Of a DNA stretch of 64,000 bases, positions 35,553-43,703 are shown one piece after another. The stretch is from Pedobacter polaris (GTDB lineage Bacteria > Bacteroidota > Bacteroidia > Sphingobacteriales > Sphingobacteriaceae), in assembly GCF_005116505.1 (NCBI RefSeq), contig NZ_SWBR01000003.1, positions 1-64,000 on the forward strand. Direction: 5' to 3'. The notes below the pieces were generated by a model, which did no database searches, was not told where the DNA came from, and saw only the letters and a program-made list of their open reading frames with translations. Numbering within the stretch: position 1 is the first letter of the stretch; each line of letters starts with the position of its first letter. The position numbers and the translations under genes were made by a program.

Positions 35553-36026
35553 ATGAAAATCATTCTTATAATTTTATTATGCCTAGTTAGCGATGTGGTT
35601 TGTAAGGCGCAATTAAAACCAAAATATAACATTAAGGTAGTCGAGAAAAATAAACACCATATACGTGGCGTCTTTTATGCGGTTACCGATAAGGAGCTTG
35701 TTCTATTAAAACATAATAGAGATACAGTTAAACTCAGTTTTAACCAAATAAAAGACTTGTATATTAGTAAACGAGGCGTGATTTTTCCATTTATGGCTCT
35801 CGGTGCAGGTGTTGCTCTTGTTGCTGCTGCTGAATCAGAATTACCTCTAGAACAGGCTGCTTACATTGTTGCTGGAATTCCTGTAGGAATTGCAGTTGGT
35901 AATTTGGTTGGTCAATTATTTGCCAATAAGCGATTCTACAGAGGATTAGAGGTCTCTGATTTTCCAAATATTAGAGCCGACCTAGAAAAGTATACTCAAA
36001 TCATTTATCAGCCTTTAACCAATTAG
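35553..36026 (+). CDS. Exported protein with glycine-zipper-like segment
   Basis: This 157-residue protein has a signal peptide (1-20, ending CKAQ), a short beta-rich part (HIRGVFYAVTDKELVLLKHN) and a hydrophobic Gly/Ala-rich stretch (MALGAGVALVAAA, IVAGIPVGIAVGNLVGQLFA) that could insert in a membrane. The function is unknown. It lies 35 bases after the second desaturase, in the same direction. Confidence 0.65.
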   Translation: MKIILIILLCLVSDVVCKAQLKPKYNIKVVEKNKHHIRGVFYAVTDKELVLLKHNRDTVKLSFNQIKDLYISKRGVIFPFMALGAGVALVAAAESELPLEQAAYIVAGIPVGIAVGNLVGQLFANKRFYRGLEVSDFPNIRADLEKYTQIIYQPLTN

Positions 36027-36032
36027 TAAACG

Positions 36033-36599
36033 ATGAAATACATCCTTATTATCGCCATGAGTTTATCAATGGCTAACAATAGCTTTGCCCAGCAATTTTT
36101 CGCAAATAAAGTTAGTGCTTTTTCCGTTGGGCTAGAAGCTGGAGTAGGCACTAAAGCTGGTATTTATGGTCAGTCTTATTTCTCCTTACAGAGTGATGCT
36201 TATTATTTTAAAATGAAAAATTCTAGACTTGGGGAAATTGGACTTTTTGGAGATAAGCCAACTCCAAAATTATTTGATTATGCGTTAATGGTTGGTAAAA
36301 ATTTTAATGTAGGTAGCATTCATAATTTTCAATTGGGAGCTGGATTAGCTTTTACAGGCAAGGTAACTCAAGGAAAATATTTAAGAAGCGGTGGGCAAGA
36401 AAACAGTGGTATTCTTTTGTTTGGGCATAGTGTTTACGAAAAGATTCAAAATAACACAATCGGCTTGCCAATAGAGGCAAAATATAACTTGCAACTAGGG
36501 AACATAATAGCAATAAGTATATCTGCAAATGCGAATTTAAACGCCATGCAAAGTTTTGCAGGATTATCAGTAGGAACTTTCTTGGGAAATGTTAGATAG
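36033..36599 (+). CDS. Exported beta-barrel-like protein, last of the desaturase operon
   Basis: This 188-residue protein has a signal peptide ending SFAQ (about residue 20). Its alternating pattern (VGLEAGVGTKAGIYGQSYF, FQLGAGLAFTGKV) suggests a small outer-membrane beta-barrel. No family is recognised. It begins six bases after the previous stop. It is convergent with the efflux pump gene, seven bases apart, with no obvious terminator. Confidence 0.65.
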   Translation: MKYILIIAMSLSMANNSFAQQFFANKVSAFSVGLEAGVGTKAGIYGQSYFSLQSDAYYFKMKNSRLGEIGLFGDKPTPKLFDYALMVGKNFNVGSIHNFQLGAGLAFTGKVTQGKYLRSGGQENSGILLFGHSVYEKIQNNTIGLPIEAKYNLQLGNIIAISISANANLNAMQSFAGLSVGTFLGNVR

Positions 36600-36606
36600 C
36601 CTTAAA

Positions 36607-37788
36607 TTAGCTTAAACTCACTGCTGACTTTAGCTTTATCTTAGCAGGATGATGACTTTTGATTAACCATAATGCAAACAAAGCCCCCACAAAAGCCATT
36701 GCAGCGCCTACCAAAGCGGGCCAAGTATAATCAAATCCATAAACTAAAGGTAATCCGCCAAAAAACGCGCCTAAAGCGTTACCAATATTAAAACTTGCTT
36801 GGCTAGCAGATGCAGCTAACATTTCTGAACCCTTTGCTGATGTAATCATTAACATTTGAATTGGGGCAGCCAGAGCAAATGAAACCGCTCCGGTAATAAA
36901 GGTCATGACAAGGGCCAGTATGGGATTGAAAGAAATATAGTGTACTATAATTAATGTAATCGCCATGGTTAATAATAATGCGACCGAAGCTTTAGCCGGA
37001 GAAAACTTATCCGCTAGGTAGCCACCAATAAAATTACCACAAAGCATGCCTAAACCTGCTAGCATGATAATATAGGTAACACTACTCGCAGAAAAACCTG
37101 CGACATCTGTCATTAATGGAGCGATATAGCTATACCAAGTAAATAAGCCCCCTGTACCAATAGAAATCATGATGATGATTAACCAGGCTTCTTGTTTTTT
37201 AAAAAAACTCAGTTCGGTTTTTAGATCCCTGTTTTTATTTGCTGGCAAAGCCGGAAGCCATTGTTTAAGGCTTAATAAAGTGATTATTCCAACGATAGCA
37301 ACAACAGCAAAAGAAAAACGCCATGAAAAATTATGCCCAATAAAAGTTCCTAACGGAACACCTAATACATTGGCAATGGTTAAGCCTGCAAACATCATTG
37401 ATACTGCCTGAGCAGCCTTGCCTTTTTCGGCAATTCGGCTAGCAACTACGGAACCTACGCCAAAGAATGCACCATGCGGTAGGCCAGATAATAAACGAGA
37501 AATAAATAGTAAATTAAAATTAGGTGCAAATGCAGATAAGGCATTAAATGCCGTAAACATGATCATTAGGGCAATTAGTATTTTTTTTGGTGGGAACTTA
37601 CCCGCGGCCATAACCAAAAGGGGAGCACCGATGACCACGCCAAGCGCATAGGCAGAGATTAAATAACCAGCTTGCGGAATGGTAACATTTAAATCTTTTG
37701 CAATATCTGGTAGCAAGCCCATCATTACAAACTCTGTAATTCCGATACCTAAACCGCCTAATGTTAATGGAAGTAAACTCTTTTTCAT
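36607..37788 (-). CDS. MFS efflux transporter, AraJ-like (DHA1)
   Basis: The start at 37788 (MKKSLLPLTLGGLG) is preferred, because the extra 15 codons of the longer frame would begin at 37833, upstream of the promoter box. The 393-residue protein has 12 predicted helices and the MFS motifs of the AraJ/sugar-efflux group: GITEFVMMGLLPDIA, SRLLSGLPHGAFFGVG and GAPLLVMAAGKFPPKK. It should export small molecules by proton antiport, with unknown substrate. A perfect palindrome lies over its predicted transcription start. Confidence 0.88.
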   Translation of the reverse strand: MKKSLLPLTLGGLGIGITEFVMMGLLPDIAKDLNVTIPQAGYLISAYALGVVIGAPLLVMAAGKFPPKKILIALMIMFTAFNALSAFAPNFNLLFISRLLSGLPHGAFFGVGSVVASRIAEKGKAAQAVSMMFAGLTIANVLGVPLGTFIGHNFSWRFSFAVVAIVGIITLLSLKQWLPALPANKNRDLKTELSFFKKQEAWLIIIMISIGTGGLFTWYSYIAPLMTDVAGFSASSVTYIIMLAGLGMLCGNFIGGYLADKFSPAKASVALLLTMAITLIIVHYISFNPILALVMTFITGAVSFALAAPIQMLMITSAKGSEMLAASASQASFNIGNALGAFFGGLPLVYGFDYTWPALVGAAMAFVGALFALWLIKSHHPAKIKLKSAVSLS

Positions 37789-37792
37789 AGCA

Positions 37793-37815
37793 CTTAGTGT
37801 TAAATTTACACTAAG
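37793..37815 (-). promoter_or_regulatory. Operator-like palindrome at the MFS promoter
   Basis: CTTAGTGT-N7-ACACTAAG is a perfect 8-bp inverted repeat between the -7 box and the ATG of the efflux gene, covering the expected transcription start. This is where a TetR/MarR-type repressor usually binds. No such regulator is adjacent. Confidence 0.6.
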
Positions 37816-37823
37816 CAAAGATA
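37816..37823 (-). promoter_or_regulatory. -7 promoter box of the MFS gene
   Basis: The minus strand reads TATCTTTG, an exact TAnnTTTG match directly adjoining the palindrome and 28 bases before the start codon. Confidence 0.6.
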
Positions 37824-37860
37824 GGTGTTTCAATGCTAATAGAAAGTCAAATCGTTGTAA

Positions 37861-37892
37861 ACAAAAAAGCTACCATTTTGTGGTAGCTTTTT
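37861..37892 (-). terminator. Terminator of the 63-aa protein gene
   Basis: AAAAGCTACCA (37865-37875) pairs with TGGTAGCTTTT (37881-37891) around TTTTG. On the minus strand it is followed by TTTG. It begins two bases after the stop of the small gene. Confidence 0.8.
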
Positions 37893-37894
37893 AA

Positions 37895-38086
37895 TTACTT
37901 GCTTTTAGAATAAGCTAAAATCTTGGCGATTGTTTCCTCAGAAGGATCTTTTACAAGCTTATTCAATTGAGGCTTAATGCTGTTGTAAAACAGTTCATCT
38001 TGTTGTTCTGCCTCTACAGCTACTTTCTCTAAAGGCTGTGTGTTAGGTGAACTGACAAGGTTGTTTGGAGTAGAGGTTTTTGTCAT
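37895..38086 (-). CDS. Small hypothetical protein (63 aa)
   Basis: This soluble 63-residue protein has a polar, Thr/Ser/Asn-rich N terminus and a helical C terminus (LFYNSIKPQLNKLVKDPSEE, TIAKILAYSKSK). It is supported as a gene by an ATG, clean codons and an adjacent strong terminator. No family is assigned. Confidence 0.6.
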   Translation of the reverse strand: MTKTSTPNNLVSSPNTQPLEKVAVEAEQQDELFYNSIKPQLNKLVKDPSEETIAKILAYSKSK

Positions 38087-38457
38087 ACGCGAAAAAAAAA
38101 TATTAAGGTTTTATCAATTAAACGCAGGTAGTGCAAGTTTATTTTAATGCAAATTTAAATTAGTAAAAATTTATTAATTATACATCTGTTGATTAGTAAC
38201 TTAATATGCTAAACGCTTTGCAATACTATTAAATGCATGTTTTAGCGGCTCTTCTCCCATGTCACAATTTTGTTGCGAAATTCTTATGAACTTACCTCAT
38301 CATTTTTAACGAAGCATACTGATGACCCACATATACTAAACTATTATACAGGATAGCCGCAGTTTTGCAGATTAGGTTATTCGATCTGCAAAACTGCGGC
38401 GCTTTACTATTATGTGCTAATGAAAATGCTAAAACAAGCTCAGCATGACGAATTTAT
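38087..38457. other. Gene-free stretch between the small protein and sigma factor genes
   Basis: No gene is supported. The left part should hold the promoter of the small gene. The right part holds a 17-bp perfect inverted repeat (38356-38400) and a copy of the AAGCTCAGCATGAC repeat (38438-38451), just after the sigma-factor stop codon on the minus strand. Confidence 0.6.
38356..38400. repeat. Palindromic intergenic repeat, copy 1
   Basis: GCCGCAGTTTTGCAGAT (38356-38372) pairs perfectly with ATCTGCAAAACTGCGGC (38384-38400) over an 11-base loop. It closely resembles the hairpin after leuS (54798-54843), so the two are members of one repeat family. There is no T-run, so it is not a normal terminator. 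Confidence 0.7.
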
Positions 38458-39045
38458 TTAGGAATTTCTTGTGGTTACCTCTTTTACTTTCATCATTTTG
38501 CGGAGGTTGCTCAATGCATAACGCATACGCCCTAAGGCAGTGTTAATGCTTACATCTGTTAAATCTGCAATATCTTTAAAGCTCAAATCTGCATAATGGC
38601 GCATAATTAAAACCTCTTTTTGTTCTTCTGGTAAAAGATGGATCATCGCCCGTAAATCAACATGTGTTTGCTCACGTAACATTCGTTCCTCTGCACTTTC
38701 TTCGTGAATTTGCAATAAGTTTAAAACGTCTGTTCCGTCTGCGCTGGTAATTATAGGCGCACGTTTTTCTTTTCGGAAATAATCAATTACCAAGTTGTGC
38801 GCAATACGCATCACCCAAGGTAAAAATTTTCCCTCTTCATTATAGCGGCCGCTACGGAGTGTATTAATTACTTTGATAAAGGCATCTTGAAAAATGTCTT
38901 CAGCAAGGTATTGGTCTTTAACCAATAAATAGATGGATGTGTAAATTTTTGATTTGTGCCTACGGAGTAATTCTTCTAATACAGATTCTTCTCCGTCAAG
39001 ATATAACTTCACCAAATCCTGATCACTATACTGCTGTAATTTCAT
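38458..39045 (-). CDS. ECF-type RNA polymerase sigma factor
   Basis: This 195-residue sigma factor has region 2 (YLAEDIFQDAFIKVINTL, then FLPWVMRIAHNLVIDYFRK) and region 4 (LPEEQKEVLIMRHYADLSF, KDIADLTDVSINTALGRMRY) intact and no extra domain. It should redirect RNA polymerase to a specific promoter set. No anti-sigma gene is adjacent, so it may be controlled at another level. Confidence 0.92.
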   Translation of the reverse strand: MKLQQYSDQDLVKLYLDGEESVLEELLRRHKSKIYTSIYLLVKDQYLAEDIFQDAFIKVINTLRSGRYNEEGKFLPWVMRIAHNLVIDYFRKEKRAPIITSADGTDVLNLLQIHEESAEERMLREQTHVDLRAMIHLLPEEQKEVLIMRHYADLSFKDIADLTDVSINTALGRMRYALSNLRKMMKVKEVTTRNS

Positions 39046-39269
39046 AGGAGTGCGTATACTAAAATTCTTCTCTTTTTATTAAACAATAAATAAGTAGCAG
39101 TTTTAATCTATAGCTTTTTCTCCTTTGATTTAAGATGTTGGTTTCTAACTTGTGTGAGTTATAAATTCAAAAGACGGATTTTTTTTTGATAATCCAACAA
39201 TAAATATGTTAAAAAATGTAAAATTTTGTAAAAGGTGTCTAATATAGGCGTTGGTTGAAACCAAATTTG

Positions 39270-39277
39270 TAATTTTG
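39270..39277 (+). promoter_or_regulatory. -7 promoter box of uvrA
   Basis: TAATTTTG exactly matches TAnnTTTG. TTGGTTG at 39251-39257 may serve as the -33 element. The leader to the ATG at 39310 is about 26 bases. Confidence 0.55.
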
Positions 39278-39309
39278 GGATATATAAAATATTAGTTACA
39301 AGGCGGTAC

Positions 39310-42111
39310 ATGAGCAAGGAAATAGAGAAAGATCCACACAAACATATTATTATAAAAGGGGCAAGGGTACACAATCTTAAAAATATTGATGTAGCTATTC
39401 CTAAAAACAAATTAGTTGTTATAACTGGTATGTCTGGTTCGGGCAAATCATCCTTAGCTTTTGATACTTTATATGCCGAAGGTCAACGCCGTTATGTAGA
39501 AAGTTTGTCTTCTTATGCTCGTCAGTTTATGGGCAGAATGAACAAACCTGATGTAGATTATATTAAAGGTATAGCTCCGGCTATCGCGATAGAACAAAAA
39601 GTAATTACCTCTAATCCACGTTCTACTGTTGGTACAAGTACCGAGATTTACGATTACCTAAAACTACTTTTCTCTAGAATTGGCATTACCTATTCGCCAA
39701 TTTCTGGTGCTGTAGTTAAAAAAGATAACGTTACCACAGTAGTGGATTTCATAATGAGTTTGGGTAATGATGCTGTAGTTACAATTTTCTGTCCTCTGCA
39801 CCCGCATAACAATAGAAGTGTTAAGGAAGAATTGGCTGTATTATTACAAAAAGGGTTTTTACGTGTTTATTTTAAAGGTAAGATCTCAAAAATAGAGGAT
39901 CTGTTGGAAGATGATTCTGTAAAAGACATTGAATTAACAGATACCGAAACCATAAGAATTTTAATTGACCGTATTGTTGTTAACGAAGAAGAGGAAACTT
40001 TAAGTCGGATTGCGGATTCTGTACAAACAGCATTTTTTGAAGGGAAAGGTGATTGTTTTGTAGAGCATGAAGGAAAACAGAGTTTTTTCTGCGATCGTTT
40101 TGAATTAGATGGAGTGAGATTCGAGGAGCCAACGCCAAATTTTTTCAGCTTCAACAACCCTTATGGCGCATGTAAAAGATGCGAAGGTTACGGAAATGTA
40201 ATTGGTATCGACGAAGATTTGGTAATCCCTGATAAGAGCAAAAGCTTATATGATAATGCCATTGCACCTTGGCGTGGCGAAAAAATGAGTGAGTGGTTAA
40301 AGAAGTTCATCAAAAATGCTGATAAATTCGATTTCCCAATTCACCGGTCGTTTAGTGAATTAACAGAAGCACAACAGCGTTTAATTTGGACAGGAAATAA
40401 ATATTTTGATGGCTTAGATCAGTTTTTTAAAGAACTTGAAGAGCAGACTTATAAGATACAATACCGTGTAATGCTTTCGCGCTATCGCGGAAAAACGATT
40501 TGCCCAGATTGTAAAGGTACACGTTTACGTAAAGACGCTTCTTATGTAAAAATTAATGGGAAGTCTATTTTAGACATGGTTTTAATGCCCTTATCTACCA
40601 TTTTACCATTCTTCGAATCATTAAAATTATCAGAAACTGAAGTTAAGATTTCCAAACGTTTATTGGCTGAGGTTACAAGTCGTATCTTATATCTAAACAA
40701 TGTTGGTTTAGGATATTTAACTTTAAATCGCTTATCTAATACTTTATCTGGAGGTGAAAGTCAACGTATTAATTTGGCAACCTCTTTGGGCAGTAGTTTA
40801 GTTGGTTCTGTATATGTGTTGGATGAGCCTAGTATCGGTTTACATCCACGTGATACCCATAAACTAATTGAAGTTTTACAATCGCTTAGAAACGTTGGTA
40901 ATACTGTTTTGGTAGTAGAGCACGAAGAAGAAATGATGAAAGCTGCAGATCATATCATTGATATTGGTCCTGAAGCAGGTACACATGGAGGGAATTTGGT
41001 CTTTAGTGGTACTTATGATGAAATCATCAAGGATAAAAATTCATTAACTGGCCGTTACCTAGCCGGAAAAGAAGAAATTGCTGTTCCTGCAAAACGCAGA
41101 AATTGGAATGACCACATTTTAATTAAAGGTGCAAGAGAAAACAATTTAAAAAACATTGATGTAAAGTTTCCATTGGGAATTTTTACTTGTGTAAGTGGTG
41201 TTTCTGGCTCAGGAAAAACGAGTTTGGTTAAAAAAATCTTATACCCTGCTTTGCAGAAAGCCATTGGTAATTATGCTGGTGAACAAACCGGTAGTTACGA
41301 TGGGATTTTCGGAAACCTTGACTTGGTTAGCCAGGTAGAAATGGTAGATCAAAATCCAATTGGTCGTTCTTCTCGCTCAAATCCGGTAACTTATGTTAAA
41401 GCTTGGGATGATGTAAGAGCTTTATTTTCAGCCTTGCCTGCAGCAAAAGCAAATGGATTAAAACCAGCTGCTTTTTCTTTTAACGTAGAGGGTGGTCGTT
41501 GTGATACCTGTCAGGGTGAGGGTGAAGTGAAAATTGAGATGCAATTTATGGCAGATATTTATTTGCCATGCGAAACCTGTGGTGGTAGAAGATTTAAGCA
41601 ACAAGTTTTAGATATTACTTATCAGGATAAAAATGTTGCTGATATTTTAGATTTAACGATTGAAGAAGCTGTAGTATTCTTTAAAAATGAGCCGAAGATC
41701 TTGCAGAAATTAAACCCATTATTAGATGTTGGTTTGGGTTATGTACATTTAGGTCAATCATCTAATACTTTATCAGGTGGCGAGGCGCAACGTATTAAAT
41801 TAGCCTCATTTTTAATCAAGGGAAATAATGCAAATAAAACGATGTTCATTTTTGATGAGCCTACCACTGGTTTGCACTTCCATGATATTAAAAAGCTGTT
41901 AAAAGCATTAAATACTTTAATAGAACAGGGCAATACAATTTTGGTAATAGAGCACAATATGGATATGATTAAATGCGCTGATTGGGTAATTGATATAGGT
42001 CCGGAAGGAGGTGACAAAGGAGGTCATGTAGTTTTTGAGGGTAAACCAGAAGATTTATTAAAAGCAAAAGGATCTTATACAGGTCAATTTTTAAAAGCAC
42101 ATTTGAAATAA
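39310..42111 (+). CDS. uvrA: Excinuclease ABC subunit A
   Basis: This 933-residue damage-recognition ATPase of nucleotide excision repair has two ABC modules. Walker A motifs are [15 protein letters not shown] and [15 protein letters not shown], and signature motifs are [14 protein letters not shown] and [14 protein letters not shown]. Zinc-binding cysteines are in CKRCEGYG and CPDCKGTRL of the insertion and in [10 protein letters not shown] and CETCGGRRF of the C-terminal finger. Its length is normal. It is followed after 18 bases by a LysE exporter gene, which may be read through. Confidence 0.97.
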   Translation: MSKEIEKDPHKHIIIKGARVHNLKNIDVAIPKNKLVVITGMSGSGKSSLAFDTLYAEGQRRYVESLSSYARQFMGRMNKPDVDYIKGIAPAIAIEQKVITSNPRSTVGTSTEIYDYLKLLFSRIGITYSPISGAVVKKDNVTTVVDFIMSLGNDAVVTIFCPLHPHNNRSVKEELAVLLQKGFLRVYFKGKISKIEDLLEDDSVKDIELTDTETIRILIDRIVVNEEEETLSRIADSVQTAFFEGKGDCFVEHEGKQSFFCDRFELDGVRFEEPTPNFFSFNNPYGACKRCEGYGNVIGIDEDLVIPDKSKSLYDNAIAPWRGEKMSEWLKKFIKNADKFDFPIHRSFSELTEAQQRLIWTGNKYFDGLDQFFKELEEQTYKIQYRVMLSRYRGKTICPDCKGTRLRKDASYVKINGKSILDMVLMPLSTILPFFESLKLSETEVKISKRLLAEVTSRILYLNNVGLGYLTLNRLSNTLSGGESQRINLATSLGSSLVGSVYVLDEPSIGLHPRDTHKLIEVLQSLRNVGNTVLVVEHEEEMMKAADHIIDIGPEAGTHGGNLVFSGTYDEIIKDKNSLTGRYLAGKEEIAVPAKRRNWNDHILIKGARENNLKNIDVKFPLGIFTCVSGVSGSGKTSLVKKILYPALQKAIGNYAGEQTGSYDGIFGNLDLVSQVEMVDQNPIGRSSRSNPVTYVKAWDDVRALFSALPAAKANGLKPAAFSFNVEGGRCDTCQGEGEVKIEMQFMADIYLPCETCGGRRFKQQVLDITYQDKNVADILDLTIEEAVVFFKNEPKILQKLNPLLDVGLGYVHLGQSSNTLSGGEAQRIKLASFLIKGNNANKTMFIFDEPTTGLHFHDIKKLLKALNTLIEQGNTILVIEHNMDMIKCADWVIDIGPEGGDKGGHVVFEGKPEDLLKAKGSYTGQFLKAHLK

Positions 42112-42129
42112 ATAGTATCTTAGCAAAAT

Positions 42130-42786
42130 ATGCTCTTTTTAACCTTAATTATAGGCATCTTGTTAAATGCCATGGGTTATATTCCGCCAGGGAATATTAA
42201 TCTTACTGTGGCGCAGCTTACCATTAACAAGGGCATGCGCCAAGCATTGTATTTCATACTTTCATTTTCAATTGTAGAAGTATTTTTCACTTTTGGCATG
42301 ATGCGTTTTGCACGTTGGGTTTCAAGCGATGTAAATTTGAATGAAAATGTAAGTGAAGTTAGATTGGGTACTTATGTAGATTTGTTTATGATTATGCTCT
42401 TTGTTGTAATGGGCACCATCACTTGGATTAACCGTAAAAAAGTTCCAAAGACAAAAGCAGAGGACAACAGAAGTAAAAAAGGCAGCGTATTTTATGGGAT
42501 GTTGCTTGGTGTTTTAAACCCAGTTCAAATTCCTTTTTGGTTGTTTTTTGGTAATTATGTAATTCTACATGAGTGGATTAAAACTGATTATCTTTCTCTA
42601 GTTATTTTTAGTTTAGGCTCTGGAATTGGTTCTGCATTGGCTTTATATGGATATGCTCACTTTGCAAAGTATATACAAGAGAAATTCGCTTTAAGTAGCC
42701 ATATCATTAATCGTTCTATTGCGCTTTTTTTATGGGCTTTGGCATTGTACCTGATCATTAAACAAACCGTTGTTTATTGTAACTAA
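42130..42786 (+). CDS. LysE/RhtB-family amino-acid exporter
   Basis: This 218-residue protein has about six membrane helices, with the early motif NAMGYIPPGNINLTVAQL and the conserved FYGMLLGVLNPVQIPFW. This is the LysE superfamily pattern, in which members export amino acids or related compounds. The gene lies 18 bases after uvrA, with only a weak -7-like TATCTTAG between. Substrate unknown. Confidence 0.8.
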   Translation: MLFLTLIIGILLNAMGYIPPGNINLTVAQLTINKGMRQALYFILSFSIVEVFFTFGMMRFARWVSSDVNLNENVSEVRLGTYVDLFMIMLFVVMGTITWINRKKVPKTKAEDNRSKKGSVFYGMLLGVLNPVQIPFWLFFGNYVILHEWIKTDYLSLVIFSLGSGIGSALALYGYAHFAKYIQEKFALSSHIINRSIALFLWALALYLIIKQTVVYCN

Positions 42787-43010
42787 TTAGGTTACAAGAT
42801 TTCTAGGATTAAGAATGTAGGATTTTTTTGGAAAGCATAGGCTGTAGCACTATTAACGTTTGGTCCCGCTATCCCCTTCAATATTTTTGTCATGCTGAGC
42901 GTAGTCGAAGCACAAAATATTTCCGTTATTATCGGGTTTAGTTAATGATAAACTGTTCAGGAAACGAGGGTTGCAGAATACAAAAACGCCTTAGTTCGTC
43001 CCGATAACCT
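42787..43010. repeat. Intergenic region with dispersed repeat fragments
   Basis: No gene is supported here. It contains GTCATGCTGAGCGTAGTCGA (42890-42909), related on the opposite strand to the AAGCTCAGCATGAC elements at 38438, 54963 and 59082. It also contains a TCGGGTTTAGTTAA segment loosely like the repeats near 59117 and 60728. Confidence 0.55.
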
Positions 43011-43613
43011 TTACCTCTGATACTTCCAATTCAGCGATTTCCCTTCTGTTAACCACTCAATTGTAGTTGCCATCCTTTTTAATTTAGTGGCTTCCGTTTT
43101 CGCTGTGGTAATCCATTCTAAGTATTCCCTTTTATGAGAAGGACTAAAGTTTTCGAAGTGTTGTTTTGCTGTTGGATTTTGATTTAATTCGTCAGCAAAA
43201 TAAGATGGCATTGGTATTTCTGCTTTTGGTATAATCACTTTCTTTAGTTTTGCTCCACTTTCATCAATCTTTAAGGCTTCTAAAATATATTCGGTTAAAA
43301 TTTTATCTGAAGGTAAATCTTCTAACTTTTCAATTCTACCAACACTACCCATGGCACTTTCTTTCTCATTAAATAATTGATAAGGGTCTTGCATTAACGA
43401 AGCTTTCCAAAACCCCAAAGTGCAATGCCCTTTAAATGATGCCATTGAACAAATAGTAGCCTTATATTCAAAATGAGGAAAGCTCCATTTAATTGTTTCA
43501 TTAATTAATGGTGAGGCTTGATGCACCAAATTTCTAATGTGATTTAAAATAGGTTGTGCAAATGGTTCTGCTTTGGCAATATAAGTGTCTATTCGTTTAT
43601 CGTATTGTTCCAT
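43011..43613 (-). CDS. YdeI/OmpD-associated family protein (DUF1801)
   Basis: This 200-residue cytosolic protein has an N-terminal DUF1801 domain (RIDTYIAKAEPFAQPILNHI, then INETIKWSFPHFEYK). The C-terminal block (QNPTAKQHFENFSPSHKREY, then LEWITTAKTEATKLKRMATT) is typical of the YdeI/OmpD-associated family. The biochemical role is not established. Length and both domains are complete. It looks monocistronic, with repeat sequences on both sides. Confidence 0.88.
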   Translation of the reverse strand: MEQYDKRIDTYIAKAEPFAQPILNHIRNLVHQASPLINETIKWSFPHFEYKATICSMASFKGHCTLGFWKASLMQDPYQLFNEKESAMGSVGRIEKLEDLPSDKILTEYILEALKIDESGAKLKKVIIPKAEIPMPSYFADELNQNPTAKQHFENFSPSHKREYLEWITTAKTEATKLKRMATTIEWLTEGKSLNWKYQR

Positions 43614-43703
43614 GGTTCAGTTTTATTCTATTAAAATTAAACAATTTTTAACCATTTGTCATTCCGAGGAACAAGGAATCTTCTAATAATAGAATGACAA
43701 AAT

